A stretch of 64,000 nucleotides of DNA from Marinomonas ostreistagni (GTDB taxonomy: Bacteria; Pseudomonadota; Gammaproteobacteria; Pseudomonadales; Marinomonadaceae): the NCBI RefSeq assembly GCF_016461785.1, contig NZ_JAEMUH010000011.1:1-64000 (forward strand). The letters run 5' to 3'. Under the pieces are notes generated by a model that saw nothing but the letters and a program-made list of their open reading frames with translations, was not told the DNA's origin and did not search any database. Below are positions 1-6,687 of the stretch, piece after piece (within the stretch, counting starts at the first letter, position 1; every line of letters begins with the position of its first letter). Both the position numbers and the translations under genes were made by a program.

Positions 1-22
1 TGCGTGAGCTAAGGAGAAGCAA

Positions 23-868
23 TTGCTGAAAAATTTAGTTTCAAAGTGGCTCCTTCCGAAAGTGATTTCAAGGTCATGCGAATCTCGAATCCCAAGGTCG
101 GGAGAAGAAGGTGAAAAAGTAAACTGCTTTGTTTTAGCGTTAGATCGCGACAACGAGCCTTTTTTTGTTGCCACCGGATTTGAAAAAGGTCTTCTGACTG
201 GATTGAGGTGGAATGGCGAACGATATGCCGAAGAGCATACCGTTTCAATTGATGACCTTAATGATGGCAACTTAAGAATAACTCACTATTACGGTCTTTC
301 TGAAGTTATCTACTCTAGCGTATATGATTTGGCTTGGAATTATCTGTCAAAAGCCGTTTATCTAAGAATACATCTTTACCGCTACATTAGCTCCGCTCAT
401 CAGTATTTCTTTAACAAGAAGAAACTCGTTACTAAAAAGCGAATGGAGCTGATTCAATTTATGATGAATGATCAATTAGATCGCGAATATAACGGAATTG
501 GTGTCATCGATTTGATGACCAAGCTGTATTCTATTAAGTGGGTTTTGCATCCATCAGCCGATGAGCAACAGAACAGGCTAGAGCTATATCTTGACTCTCT
601 GGTTGAGTCCGGTGAACTGAGAAAAGTAAACACAGAGTACGTGGTTACTGGTAAAGCCATAAGTACGATTGAAAAGTACGAAGAAGAAGAGAGAAGGCAT
701 ACAGAAGCTGTAAAACTACAAAAGAAGATGGTGTCACTTACTATACTTATAGCTTTTGTGGCGATTGTTCAATCTGGAATAATTAAACTACCGGTGCTGC
801 TAGATTTAGCACCAAGCAACGAATCGCATAACAATCAAATTCAGCCGACGCAAAAAACGCGCGGCTGA
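23..868 (+). CDS. Cassette-borne hypothetical membrane-anchored protein (281 aa)
   Basis: I do not recognise this family. The start is a TTG with AAGGAG about six bases upstream. The protein is mostly soluble and charged. Residues about 130-215 look like a helical, possibly winged-helix, region. A charged helix rich in Glu and Arg (about 217-235) precedes one strongly hydrophobic segment (about 238-258), so it is probably tail-anchored with the bulk in the cytoplasm. The last residues are encoded by the attC site and are probably not functional. It is the first complete cassette gene in the window. No function is assigned. Confidence 0.7.
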   Translation: MLKNLVSKWLLPKVISRSCESRIPRSGEEGEKVNCFVLALDRDNEPFFVATGFEKGLLTGLRWNGERYAEEHTVSIDDLNDGNLRITHYYGLSEVIYSSVYDLAWNYLSKAVYLRIHLYRYISSAHQYFFNKKKLVTKKRMELIQFMMNDQLDREYNGIGVIDLMTKLYSIKWVLHPSADEQQNRLELYLDSLVESGELRKVNTEYVVTGKAISTIEKYEEEERRHTEAVKLQKKMVSLTILIAFVAIVQSGIIKLPVLLDLAPSNESHNNQIQPTQKTRG

Positions 869-882
869 TTTGGGCGTTAGGT
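826..882 (+). repeat. attC site 1 (cassette recombination site)
   Basis: The left inverse core is GCATAAC, one base off the RYYYAAC consensus. The right core is GTTAGGT, a perfect GTTRRRY. Between them CAAATTCAGCCG pairs with CGGCTGATTTG, leaving one unpaired base in the left arm, as expected of the extrahelical bases of a folded attC. The stop codon of the upstream gene lies inside the site. Length 57 bases. Confidence 0.8.
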
Positions 883-889
883 GTATTAA

Positions 890-1525
890 ATGATTACCAA
901 GCTTCTACTTATTATCTCTCTGCAAATACTAGTTACCTCTTCATTTGCACACGATTTTCATGCTGGCAAGAAGCCAAAACAGTATAATTTTTCAAAAAAC
1001 AGCAGTATTGAAAAATATTTTTATACAATTCCTGACAAATATCACTCCAGTTATCACGATGGTGATAGTAGTTTTACATTTTTTTTAAATTTTCCGAATA
1101 AAGGTTTCCACCTGACCAAAGTGGGCCCAACGCCTAGTAATTCTTTGCGTATTAGAGTCATCCATGAAAAACACCGCGCTGAATATACAGCCAAAAATAT
1201 TTTAAGAGATGGTGAGCTCATCAGAAAAGATGGGTTTTTTAATGTCTATAAAGAATATATTGGTAAAAATGGCCGTACTGAAGTGACTAGCTATTTAACC
1301 GAACTTCACGGAAATCAAATTACTATTCGACAGGCTGGGGAGCTTAACTTACGTGTATACAGAAATGCTGGAGCTGATAGAGAAATAGACTACGTCTATT
1401 CAAAAGAAGTATCTATACAAGAATGGCTTGAGTTAGATAGCTACATTATGAAAATACTAGCCTCCTTTTCTACAAATCCACCTAACAAGTCAATTCAGCC
1501 GACCGCTAACGCGTCGGCTGATTGA
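890..1525 (+). CDS. Cassette-borne hypothetical secreted protein (211 aa)
   Basis: This protein matches no family I recognise. It begins with a clear signal peptide (MITKLLLIISLQILVTSSFA, then HDF), so export to the periplasm or beyond is expected. The mature part has alternating hydrophobic and polar stretches suggesting beta structure, rich in Tyr, Lys and Asn, with no cysteine or metal motif visible. The start is eight bases past the attC site, and the AGGT of the attC core lies at Shine-Dalgarno distance. The last dozen residues (IQPTANASAD) are encoded by the next attC site. It probably relies on transcription from upstream. Confidence 0.7.
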   Translation: MITKLLLIISLQILVTSSFAHDFHAGKKPKQYNFSKNSSIEKYFYTIPDKYHSSYHDGDSSFTFFLNFPNKGFHLTKVGPTPSNSLRIRVIHEKHRAEYTAKNILRDGELIRKDGFFNVYKEYIGKNGRTEVTSYLTELHGNQITIRQAGELNLRVYRNAGADREIDYVYSKEVSIQEWLELDSYIMKILASFSTNPPNKSIQPTANASAD

Positions 1526-1535
1526 AGCGTTAGGC
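1480..1535 (+). repeat. attC site 2 (cassette recombination site)
   Basis: This is the best attC site in the window. The left core ACCTAAC fits RYYYAAC and the right core GTTAGGC fits GTTRRRY. The inner arms CAATTCAGCCGAC and GTCGGCTGATTG pair with a single extrahelical base. Length 56 bases. It overlaps the stop codon of the preceding gene. Confidence 0.9.
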
Positions 1536-1551
1536 TGTAAAAGAGAACAAT

Positions 1552-2124
1552 ATGAAAATATTAGCCGTTTCGGGCAGCTCACGCGAAGCATCCACAAATA
1601 CAGCTTTGCTGAACGCCATGAAAAATTTTGCCCCCGAAGGCGTCGAGTTGGTGGTTATTCATAACCTAAGTTCACTTCCTGTTTTTTCGCCAGATTTTGA
1701 AGGAGAGTCAACACCACTTGCAGTGAACAAATTCCTAAAATCAGTCTCTGAAAGTGATGGGATCATAATTTCAAGCCCTGAATATGTTCGCGCCATCCCC
1801 GGTGGCCTCAAAAATGCAATTGACTGGATGGTCTCTCGCTTTGAAATAATAGGTAAACCCATCACTTTGGTACATGCATCTCACCGAGGTGATGATATGC
1901 TGACTTCTCTTAGGCTGGTCCTTTCGACAGTAAGTAACAATTTTCTTGAGCATCTGTTTTTGCGTATTCCTCTCATTGGAAAGTCGCCGAATGAAGTTGA
2001 AACATTGCTAACTCTTTCAGAGCATGAGTCAAAAATTAGGTCGTTCTTACTTAATTTTTCAAATGAAATTCAGCAATGCAACGAGGATAAACCTAACAAT
2101 CCATTGCAACGGACAAGCCGGTGA
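1552..2124 (+). CDS. NAD(P)H-dependent FMN reductase family protein
   Basis: A flavodoxin-fold oxidoreductase of the NADPH-dependent FMN reductase family, expected to be cytoplasmic and to move electrons from NAD(P)H to FMN or to quinone-like acceptors. The phosphate-binding loop is GSSREASTN at residues 7-15, right after the first beta strand, and the second flavin motif is SPEY (about 75-78) followed by a PGGLKNAIDW helix. Length of about 180 residues is normal once the attC-encoded tail (PLQRTSR) is excluded. It is the third gene of the cassette array, with AGAGAA just ahead of the ATG. The substrate cannot be told from sequence; a quinone or azo reductase role is possible. Confidence 0.85.
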   Translation: MKILAVSGSSREASTNTALLNAMKNFAPEGVELVVIHNLSSLPVFSPDFEGESTPLAVNKFLKSVSESDGIIISSPEYVRAIPGGLKNAIDWMVSRFEIIGKPITLVHASHRGDDMLTSLRLVLSTVSNNFLEHLFLRIPLIGKSPNEVETLLTLSEHESKIRSFLLNFSNEIQQCNEDKPNNPLQRTSR

Positions 2125-2137
2125 GCGCGGCATTAGC
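2091..2137 (+). repeat. Degenerate attC site 3 at the array end
   Basis: The left core ACCTAAC is intact and is followed by a CCATTGCAACGG arm typical of another attC subfamily. The right arm does not pair with it, and the expected GTTRRRY core is replaced by CATTAGC. It looks like a decayed terminal site. Confidence 0.5.
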
Positions 2138-2331
2138 AACCAATAAATAACTTCACATACCATCGAAGAACATAAGCACGGATATACGTCCTGGGCTGTC
2201 AGCAGGGCGTCGAGTGTAAAAGGTTGTCATTTTTTAGTCTTGCAAGGAAAAATACCACTGGAAGAGCAGGAATGAATTCTTTTGTGCATTTCAACCATAA
2301 GAAAACCACTAATTCACTAACAAAAAACACC

Positions 2332-2547
2332 ATGACCCCAATCTTAAAATCTAAAATCATTGAAGTCTGCGACAAGAAAATCGCTACCAAAGGCGAGGGC
2401 GTTGGCATTTCGTTCTATGCATTCTTCAAAAATAAGAACGACGATCCTGAGTTACTGATGGAAGCCGCGGAGTGGTGGATTAGAACACATCAGTTAGACC
2501 ATTTTGAAAAGGCTATGAAGGTTAAGGCGCTGGCGCATTCGAGCTGA
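2332..2547 (+). CDS. Small conserved hypothetical protein, DUF6500-like (71 aa)
   Basis: The segment from MTPILKSKII to the end resembles, from memory, a small family annotated DUF6500. The features that suggest this are KIIEVCDKK, GVGISFYAFF, a NDDP motif, EAAEWWI and LDHFEKA. It is about 70 residues, soluble, and probably alpha/beta. The ATG at 2332 gives the family-like N-terminus but has no clear ribosome site. An in-frame ATG at 2272 has GGAAG seven bases upstream and would add 20 residues. It lies between the cassette array and secB, so it may be a further cassette that lost its attC. No function is known to me. Confidence 0.55.
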   Translation: MTPILKSKIIEVCDKKIATKGEGVGISFYAFFKNKNDDPELLMEAAEWWIRTHQLDHFEKAMKVKALAHSS

Positions 2548-2553
2548 GAAGCC

Positions 2554-2578
2554 GTTCCCGCGCGCAGCGCGGTCGTAC
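2554..2578. repeat. Degenerate REP-like palindrome
   Basis: GTTCCCGCGCGCAGCGCGGTCGTAC resembles the REP-like units found at 39.1 kb and 50.1 kb (TTCCCGCGG...CCGCGGTCCTAC), with a few changes. It lies just after the small conserved ORF. Confidence 0.45.
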
Positions 2579-2670
2579 AAGGGACGCAGTAACATCGATG
2601 CCTCAAGACAGATAGGCAGCTTCCTCGATCGGAGTCGGGTCGTACAGCCCCTAACAAACACCCACAAAAA

Positions 2671-2703
2671 AATCCGATTGAGTCGCCTCAATCGGATTTT
2701 TTA
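2671..2703. terminator. Bidirectional intrinsic terminator after secB
   Basis: A 12-bp perfect stem (AATCCGATTGAG / CTCAATCGGATT) with a four-base loop TCGC. It has a T run on the plus side and an A run on the other, so it can stop the secB transcript and rightward transcription. Confidence 0.85.
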
Positions 2704-2725
2704 TTAAACCTTAAAGCAGTAGCGA

Positions 2726-3187
2726 TTACTGAGCGGTTTCAGTCGCTTGCTGTTGTTGCTGTAGGTTTTCTAGGTAAAGTGCATCGAAATTGATCGGTGC
2801 AAGCATCACTGGGTTGAAGCTGCCTTTTGCGATCACAGAGTCGATTGCTTCACGAGCGTATGGGAACAATGTGCCTGGGCAGAATGCACCCAGTGCATGG
2901 TGAAGTTGACGCTCTTCAAAACCAGCGATGGTGAATAGACCACCTTGCTGAACTTGAACTAGGTAAGCTGGCTCGTCGTTGTTTTTAACGTTAACAGTGA
3001 TGTCTAGAACCACTTCGTATAGGTTCTCACCAACTTGACGGCTTTTAGTGTTTAGCTCAAGGCCTACTTCTGGCTTCCACTCTTCTTGGAAGATAAGAGG
3101 AGAACGTGGCGATTCGAAAGACACGTCTTTTAGGAAGATACGTTGAATTTGTAGTTGTGGTTGAGCTTGGTTGTTTTCTTCAGCCAT
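2726..3187 (-). CDS. secB: Protein-export chaperone SecB
   Basis: Homotetrameric cytoplasmic chaperone that holds precursor proteins unfolded and hands them to SecA for Sec export. The 153 residues match the usual length (E. coli about 155). Recognisable are the RIFLKDVSFESP N-terminal strand, the EVVLDITV strand, the GLFTIAGF segment, and the family signature with GAFCPGTLFPYAREAI. The C-terminus ends in a Gln-rich tail. It sits downstream of grxC with 17 bases between them, in the order secB-grxC-yibN known from E. coli and Pseudomonas, probably one operon read leftward. The stem-loop at 2671 follows it. Confidence 0.97.
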   Translation of the reverse strand: MAEENNQAQPQLQIQRIFLKDVSFESPRSPLIFQEEWKPEVGLELNTKSRQVGENLYEVVLDITVNVKNNDEPAYLVQVQQGGLFTIAGFEERQLHHALGAFCPGTLFPYAREAIDSVIAKGSFNPVMLAPINFDALYLENLQQQQQATETAQ

Positions 3188-3204
3188 GATAGTTCCTTGG
3201 TGTT

Positions 3205-3462
3205 TTAATTAGAGGCAAGCAGAGCATCAAGCTCGCCTGCACTTTCGAGCGCAAATAGGTCGTCACAACCACCTACATGACGGTCTCCAATCCAGATTTG
3301 CGGTACTGTGTGACGGCCGCTTTTTTGCATCATTTCTTGACGTAAAGAATGATTGCCGTCAACTAGAATCTCATTAAAGTCCGCTTGTTTGTGCTGTAAC
3401 AACTGTTTTGCGCGAACACAAAAAGGACAGTAGTTACTTGAATAGATGGTTACATTCGCCAT
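3205..3462 (-). CDS. grxC: Glutaredoxin 3 (GrxC)
   Basis: A small cytoplasmic thiol-disulfide oxidoreductase that uses glutathione to reduce disulfides and mixed disulfides. The dithiol active site is CPFC at residues 12-15, followed by the glutathione-binding TVP (cis-Pro) and the GGCDDL helix start. At 85 residues it has the size of a class I glutaredoxin. It lies 15 bases downstream of the rhodanese gene, as in E. coli. gshA, which makes its reductant, is at 47.3 kb in the same window. Confidence 0.96.
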   Translation of the reverse strand: MANVTIYSSNYCPFCVRAKQLLQHKQADFNEILVDGNHSLRQEMMQKSGRHTVPQIWIGDRHVGGCDDLFALESAGELDALLASN

Positions 3463-3477
3463 TGCGGACCCCTTAAA

Positions 3478-3894
3478 TTATTTTTTAACCAGTGGCAGAC
3501 CAGCATTTTGCCATTCGGTGATGCCGCCTTGCAGCTTGTACACATCAAACCCTGACTTAATAAGCTCTTTCGCACTAGAGCCTGCCGTCATACCAGTTTT
3601 ACAAACTAAGATAATGGGGGATGATTTGTATTTTTCTAGGGTGCCAGCAGAATCTTTTAATTTCGCTGATGGGATGTTGACCGATCCTGTTAAGTGGCCA
3701 GTGCGGAATTCATTCGCTGGACGGATATCGATTACCACAGCATCTTTGTCATTAATTAAGTTTGTTGCAGAGGCCGTCGTAAGGCTGCGAGCGCCGCCAC
3801 GAGTCTCAACAAAGATCAATGTCGCTGCGATGACAACAAATACCGCGACCATTTCCCAATGGTTAATAGAAAATTCAATTAGTTGGTTCATCAT
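3478..3894 (-). CDS. yibN: Membrane-anchored rhodanese-like sulfurtransferase (YibN)
   Basis: One N-terminal transmembrane helix (about residues 13-29) is followed by a single rhodanese domain with DIRPANEFRTGHL and the active-site loop starting at Cys98 (CKTGMTAGSS). The loop cysteine is present, so sulfurtransferase activity is possible, but the acceptor is unknown. The domain should face the cytoplasm. It heads the yibN-grxC-secB operon and is divergent from a lipoprotein gene. Two adjacent Met codons (3894 and 3891) could serve as start. The assignment to the E. coli yibN position rests on architecture and gene order. Confidence 0.9.
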   Translation of the reverse strand: MMNQLIEFSINHWEMVAVFVVIAATLIFVETRGGARSLTTASATNLINDKDAVVIDIRPANEFRTGHLTGSVNIPSAKLKDSAGTLEKYKSSPIILVCKTGMTAGSSAKELIKSGFDVYKLQGGITEWQNAGLPLVKK

Positions 3895-3930
3895 TTGTAA
3901 TTAAGCCTTTAAAAAAACTGCAAAGCATTA

Positions 3931-3945
3931 TACACGGTGCGTGTA
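3931..3945. promoter_or_regulatory. 15-bp palindrome in a divergent promoter region
   Basis: TACACG-GTG-CGTGTA is a perfect inverted repeat in the 101-bp region between yibN and the divergent lipoprotein gene. It has the form of a dimeric regulator's operator; the regulator is unknown. Confidence 0.4.
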
Positions 3946-3995
3946 TTGGGTACATACTAAAGCCATTTCTAGCTACGATCAGGGTAAGTTTTGAG

Positions 3996-4670
3996 ATGCG
4001 TTTATCATTGCTTGTTAATCGATTTCATTGGGGTCGTTACTTCTTAGCAAAGAGTTTAAAAAAGGTTTGTTGCATTCTTTTGATGGGAGCGCTGACTGCT
4101 TGTCAAACATTGCCAACACAGGAGCCATTTAAAAAGCTCCGTGAGCAGCAGCAATTAGAATTAGCAGAGCTCTTAGACCAGCTTTGGTTGCGAGCACATA
4201 TTCTTCCTCAACTTGCGCAAGGCGCACCACTTGTTAGTACGGCAAGAGCAGGACAAGAGGCTATTTCTCAGCAGAATATCAGTAATATTCAGCGAGCACG
4301 TGCTTTGCTCGACGAGTTAGATACACGAGTATCAGAACGAAAGCTAATGCCGCAAACAGGAGATGTTGTAGAGCTGACACTTTCTGACATCACTGATAAT
4401 CAGCATCAAAAGTATAAAGCTTCTAGGATTACGTTGTTTAGGGCTGAGCAGAAGGAGTGGTTGCTGGAAGCCGTTACTGGCGAAGTAGTGCCTTTGACCG
4501 TTATTTGGAATGAGACGGGAGCGCTTTATATAGAAGGGCAAGAGGTTGCTCTGCTTTCTTCTACTTCTTCAGAAATTCCGAGTGTCGTTGAAATTTTCTA
4601 TTATGGCGATCAAGTGTTAGCGCAGGCTTCATTTGCTTTTACCTTGCAAGTCACGGTCCCTCGCTTATAA
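3996..4670 (+). CDS. Putative lipoprotein, hypothetical (224 aa)
   Basis: I do not recognise the family. A hydrophobic segment ends in a lipobox (LTAC, Cys at about residue 36), so signal peptidase II processing and lipid anchoring are expected. The N-terminus before the signal is unusually long and may be over-called, since there is no strong ribosome site at the ATG. Residues 44-110 look helical (Gln/Glu/Leu-rich, possibly coiled coil). The C-terminal half looks like beta strands. It is convergent with the DUF1338 gene and marks the left edge of the block inserted between yibN and gpmI. Confidence 0.65.
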   Translation: MRLSLLVNRFHWGRYFLAKSLKKVCCILLMGALTACQTLPTQEPFKKLREQQQLELAELLDQLWLRAHILPQLAQGAPLVSTARAGQEAISQQNISNIQRARALLDELDTRVSERKLMPQTGDVVELTLSDITDNQHQKYKASRITLFRAEQKEWLLEAVTGEVVPLTVIWNETGALYIEGQEVALLSSTSSEIPSVVEIFYYGDQVLAQASFAFTLQVTVPRL

Positions 4671-4673
4671 AAA

Positions 4674-4697
4674 AATACGACCCGTTTGGGTCGTATT
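4674..4697 (-). terminator. Intrinsic terminator between convergent genes
   Basis: A 10-bp stem AATACGACCC / GGGTCGTATT with a GTTT loop, followed on the minus strand by a T run. It can end the DUF1338 transcript. A second AT-rich hairpin (about 4709-4726) lies beside it. Confidence 0.7.
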
Positions 4698-4727
4698 AAG
4701 GGAGGCTAAAATACGGAGTAACGTATT

Positions 4728-5531
4728 TTATTTAGCGTTAGTTGAGTCAAAGATTTTGTCAGCATTACCTTCGATAAAGCTGTCAAACAATGTGCCATCA
4801 GGTTGTTTATGACGTAAAGCGAATTCATAGAAACAGCTTGGAATAGTGCGTGTTTCACCACCCGCAAACGTCACATCAATCTTATCTGCCATAGTAGAAG
4901 ACTGTTGCAGGAACAACTCTGGTGAGCCTTTAATTAGGCCGCCTGTGTTGTTTAGAGTGTAACCTTCGTCTTGAAGCAATTGGTTTACTTCTTCAATGGT
5001 TGGGAACTTTTTCAGGTGGTTGATGCTGACCGTGAAATGGTTTGCCTGCATGCCCATTGTGCTTAACCAAGCTGCGTATTCACTGTGTTCAACAAGTGTC
5101 ATGTAGTCTTCTAGTGAAGGTACATCCCATAGACGCTTCTTCCAGAATACTGCTGGGTCAGATGCAGCATCTTCTGGGATTTGCGCAACCAGTTTGGCGA
5201 TGATGTCTTGGCACTCTTGTGGTAGTTCTTCGGTTAGTAGCTCTGACAAGAAGATTTTTGGAGCATCAGCTTCTGATGTGTGTTTGTAGCAACGTGCCTT
5301 AAGGTGTTTTGATTCAAAACGGAATGCACCGTAAGCTTCGTAGCCCATTTCTTCAAAGATAGGCTGAAGTTTCTCTAGAGATACTGGAGAGTGGGCAAAA
5401 GTACGAAACGCAATGTGGTCGTTGATTACTTCTTCGCCGTGGCTTTTAAACAATGCTTGGATGCGCTCAGCTTGTGGAGCTATATCAGTATAGGTATTCC
5501 AAAGTGAAGCGAAAAATTGATTAACTTGCAT
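4728..5531 (-). CDS. DUF1338 family protein, 2-oxoadipate dioxygenase/decarboxylase-like
   Basis: Members of this family (HglS of Pseudomonas putida, YdcJ) are Fe(II) enzymes that convert 2-oxoadipate to D-2-hydroxyglutarate in lysine catabolism. The likely metal ligands are His39, His165 and Glu236. Arg43 follows His39 at the same spacing as the substrate-binding arginine of HglS. At 267 residues it is much shorter than HglS (over 450), so it belongs to the short subfamily, whose substrate is less certain. Its position next to an aminoadipate semialdehyde dehydrogenase and a pipecolate-oxidase-like gene supports a 2-oxoadipate role. It has its own upstream region of about 150 bases after the LysR gene. 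Confidence 0.8.
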   Translation of the reverse strand: MQVNQFFASLWNTYTDIAPQAERIQALFKSHGEEVINDHIAFRTFAHSPVSLEKLQPIFEEMGYEAYGAFRFESKHLKARCYKHTSEADAPKIFLSELLTEELPQECQDIIAKLVAQIPEDAASDPAVFWKKRLWDVPSLEDYMTLVEHSEYAAWLSTMGMQANHFTVSINHLKKFPTIEEVNQLLQDEGYTLNNTGGLIKGSPELFLQQSSTMADKIDVTFAGGETRTIPSCFYEFALRHKQPDGTLFDSFIEGNADKIFDSTNAK

Positions 5532-5683
5532 GATGCTCTCCTGTTTTTATTAAATTTGGCGACTGGCCGATGACGTCACTTTAGGCCGCCATTTGCTTCC
5601 GTGCAAAAGGTAAAAAAGCATTTTGTCATACCAAAAAATCATGCAATGGTAATGATGACTGCGTTTTACGCAGACTTGTGTGG

Positions 5684-6532
5684 CTATATATGATTGCTAA
5701 GTAGTTGTTGTTTAACACCTAAAATAGTGTTGATTAAGTGGGCGGGAAAGCTAGTTTGTTTAGAATGTGCGATACCCACAACACGTTTTAAGGAAACATC
5801 ATTAATTGGGCGTATCGTAACGTCTTTCCTTTCTCGTAAAGAGTGCTCTGGGATGAGGGAAATTCCAAGACCAGCCGCAACGAGGTCTAAGGCGTATTCT
5901 TCAGTTTTCACTTGTGCGCGAACATCCATCATGACGCCTTGCTTTTGCATTAAGTAATTCCACGATTCTTGAATGTCACAAGGCTTCCTCGAAATAAAAG
6001 TCAGCTTATCGATTTGTTTGATAGATAAAGAGGGGAACTCTGTCAGCCAGTGGTCATTGTTCATAGCAATGACATAGTTATCTTCCCATAGTGGGTAAAA
6101 GACGTCGTCTTCACTGGTGTAGCTGTTGCAAGTAAAACGTAAATCAGCCTTTTCTGATTCATCCACTAAGTTAAATGTCAGTCCAGGAATTTCATCCAAG
6201 AGTGTTTTTAAAACTTGGGAGATCAGTGCTCCTGAAAGAAATGGAGCCAGTGAAATGGAAAGTTCCAACGGCGCGCTTGAATCAGAGAACATGCTACGTA
6301 GAGCATTCATGTCATTGACCATTTTACAGGCTTGCGGGTAAAGCTGGGCACCACTATCAGTGGCGGTAACCCCTTTTGAGTGACGAACAAACAATTGCGT
6401 GCCTAGATCGTCTTCTAGTTGCGCAAGGGTTGCTGAGATAGAAGGCTGGGCAACAAAGCAACGTTTTGCAGCGCCACTTAAACTGCGCTCTTCGAAAACG
6501 GCTATAAAATAGCGTAAGGAGCGAATGTCCAT
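5684..6532 (-). CDS. LysR-type transcriptional regulator divergent from the dehydrogenase gene
   Basis: An N-terminal winged helix-turn-helix occupies residues 1-60 (LRYFIAVFEERSLSGAAKR, then QPSISATLAQLE). A periplasmic-binding-protein-like effector domain starts at about residue 90. Length (282) is slightly short for the family but complete. It is transcribed away from the aldehyde dehydrogenase gene across a 155-bp region, the classic layout for a LysR activator and its target. I infer that it senses an intermediate of the lysine or pipecolate pathway. The effector is not visible from sequence. Confidence 0.9.
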   Translation of the reverse strand: MDIRSLRYFIAVFEERSLSGAAKRCFVAQPSISATLAQLEDDLGTQLFVRHSKGVTATDSGAQLYPQACKMVNDMNALRSMFSDSSAPLELSISLAPFLSGALISQVLKTLLDEIPGLTFNLVDESEKADLRFTCNSYTSEDDVFYPLWEDNYVIAMNNDHWLTEFPSLSIKQIDKLTFISRKPCDIQESWNYLMQKQGVMMDVRAQVKTEEYALDLVAAGLGISLIPEHSLRERKDVTIRPINDVSLKRVVGIAHSKQTSFPAHLINTILGVKQQLLSNHI

Positions 6533-6595
6533 GATTTATCCCCTAATGAATCAATGTTTTACTCAAGTATGGTCTCTGATATAGGAAAAAGCTAG

Positions 6596-6604
6596 ACCTA
6601 AGGT
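6596..6604. promoter_or_regulatory. Candidate LysR operator element
   Basis: ACCT-A-AGGT is a short palindrome between the divergent LysR and dehydrogenase genes, where a LysR binding site is expected. It is too short to be firm; the exact site is uncertain. Confidence 0.25.
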
Positions 6605-6687
6605 ATAAAATCAATATTTCTCATCGATAGGTCATGGGAGTACTGTGAATCTCATTGAAACGAAAATGCACTTAATGAGGTTTAACC

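Larger units (their letters stand above)
1..2137 (+). mobile_element. Distal end of an integron-type gene cassette array
   Basis: Three same-strand genes are each followed by an attC-like recombination site that overlaps the 3' end of the reading frame. This is the arrangement of integron cassettes. Sites end at 882 and 1535, and a decayed one lies at 2091-2137. The C-terminal tails encoded by the sites (IQPT and PLQRTS) are of the kind commonly seen on cassette proteins. Because attC follows each gene on the plus strand, any integrase gene and attI site should lie to the left, outside the window. The array ends before the conserved core gene secB. It could equally be a cluster of attC sites without an integrase; the window cannot decide. 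Confidence 0.8.

Noticed and set aside
3446-3904. 152-codon frame opposite yibN
   Set aside because: Antisense to a rhodanese with an intact active site; no independent evidence.
5659-5673. Terminator after the first LysR gene
   Set aside because: CTGCG-TTTTA-CGCAG forms a small hairpin but has no T run on the minus strand.
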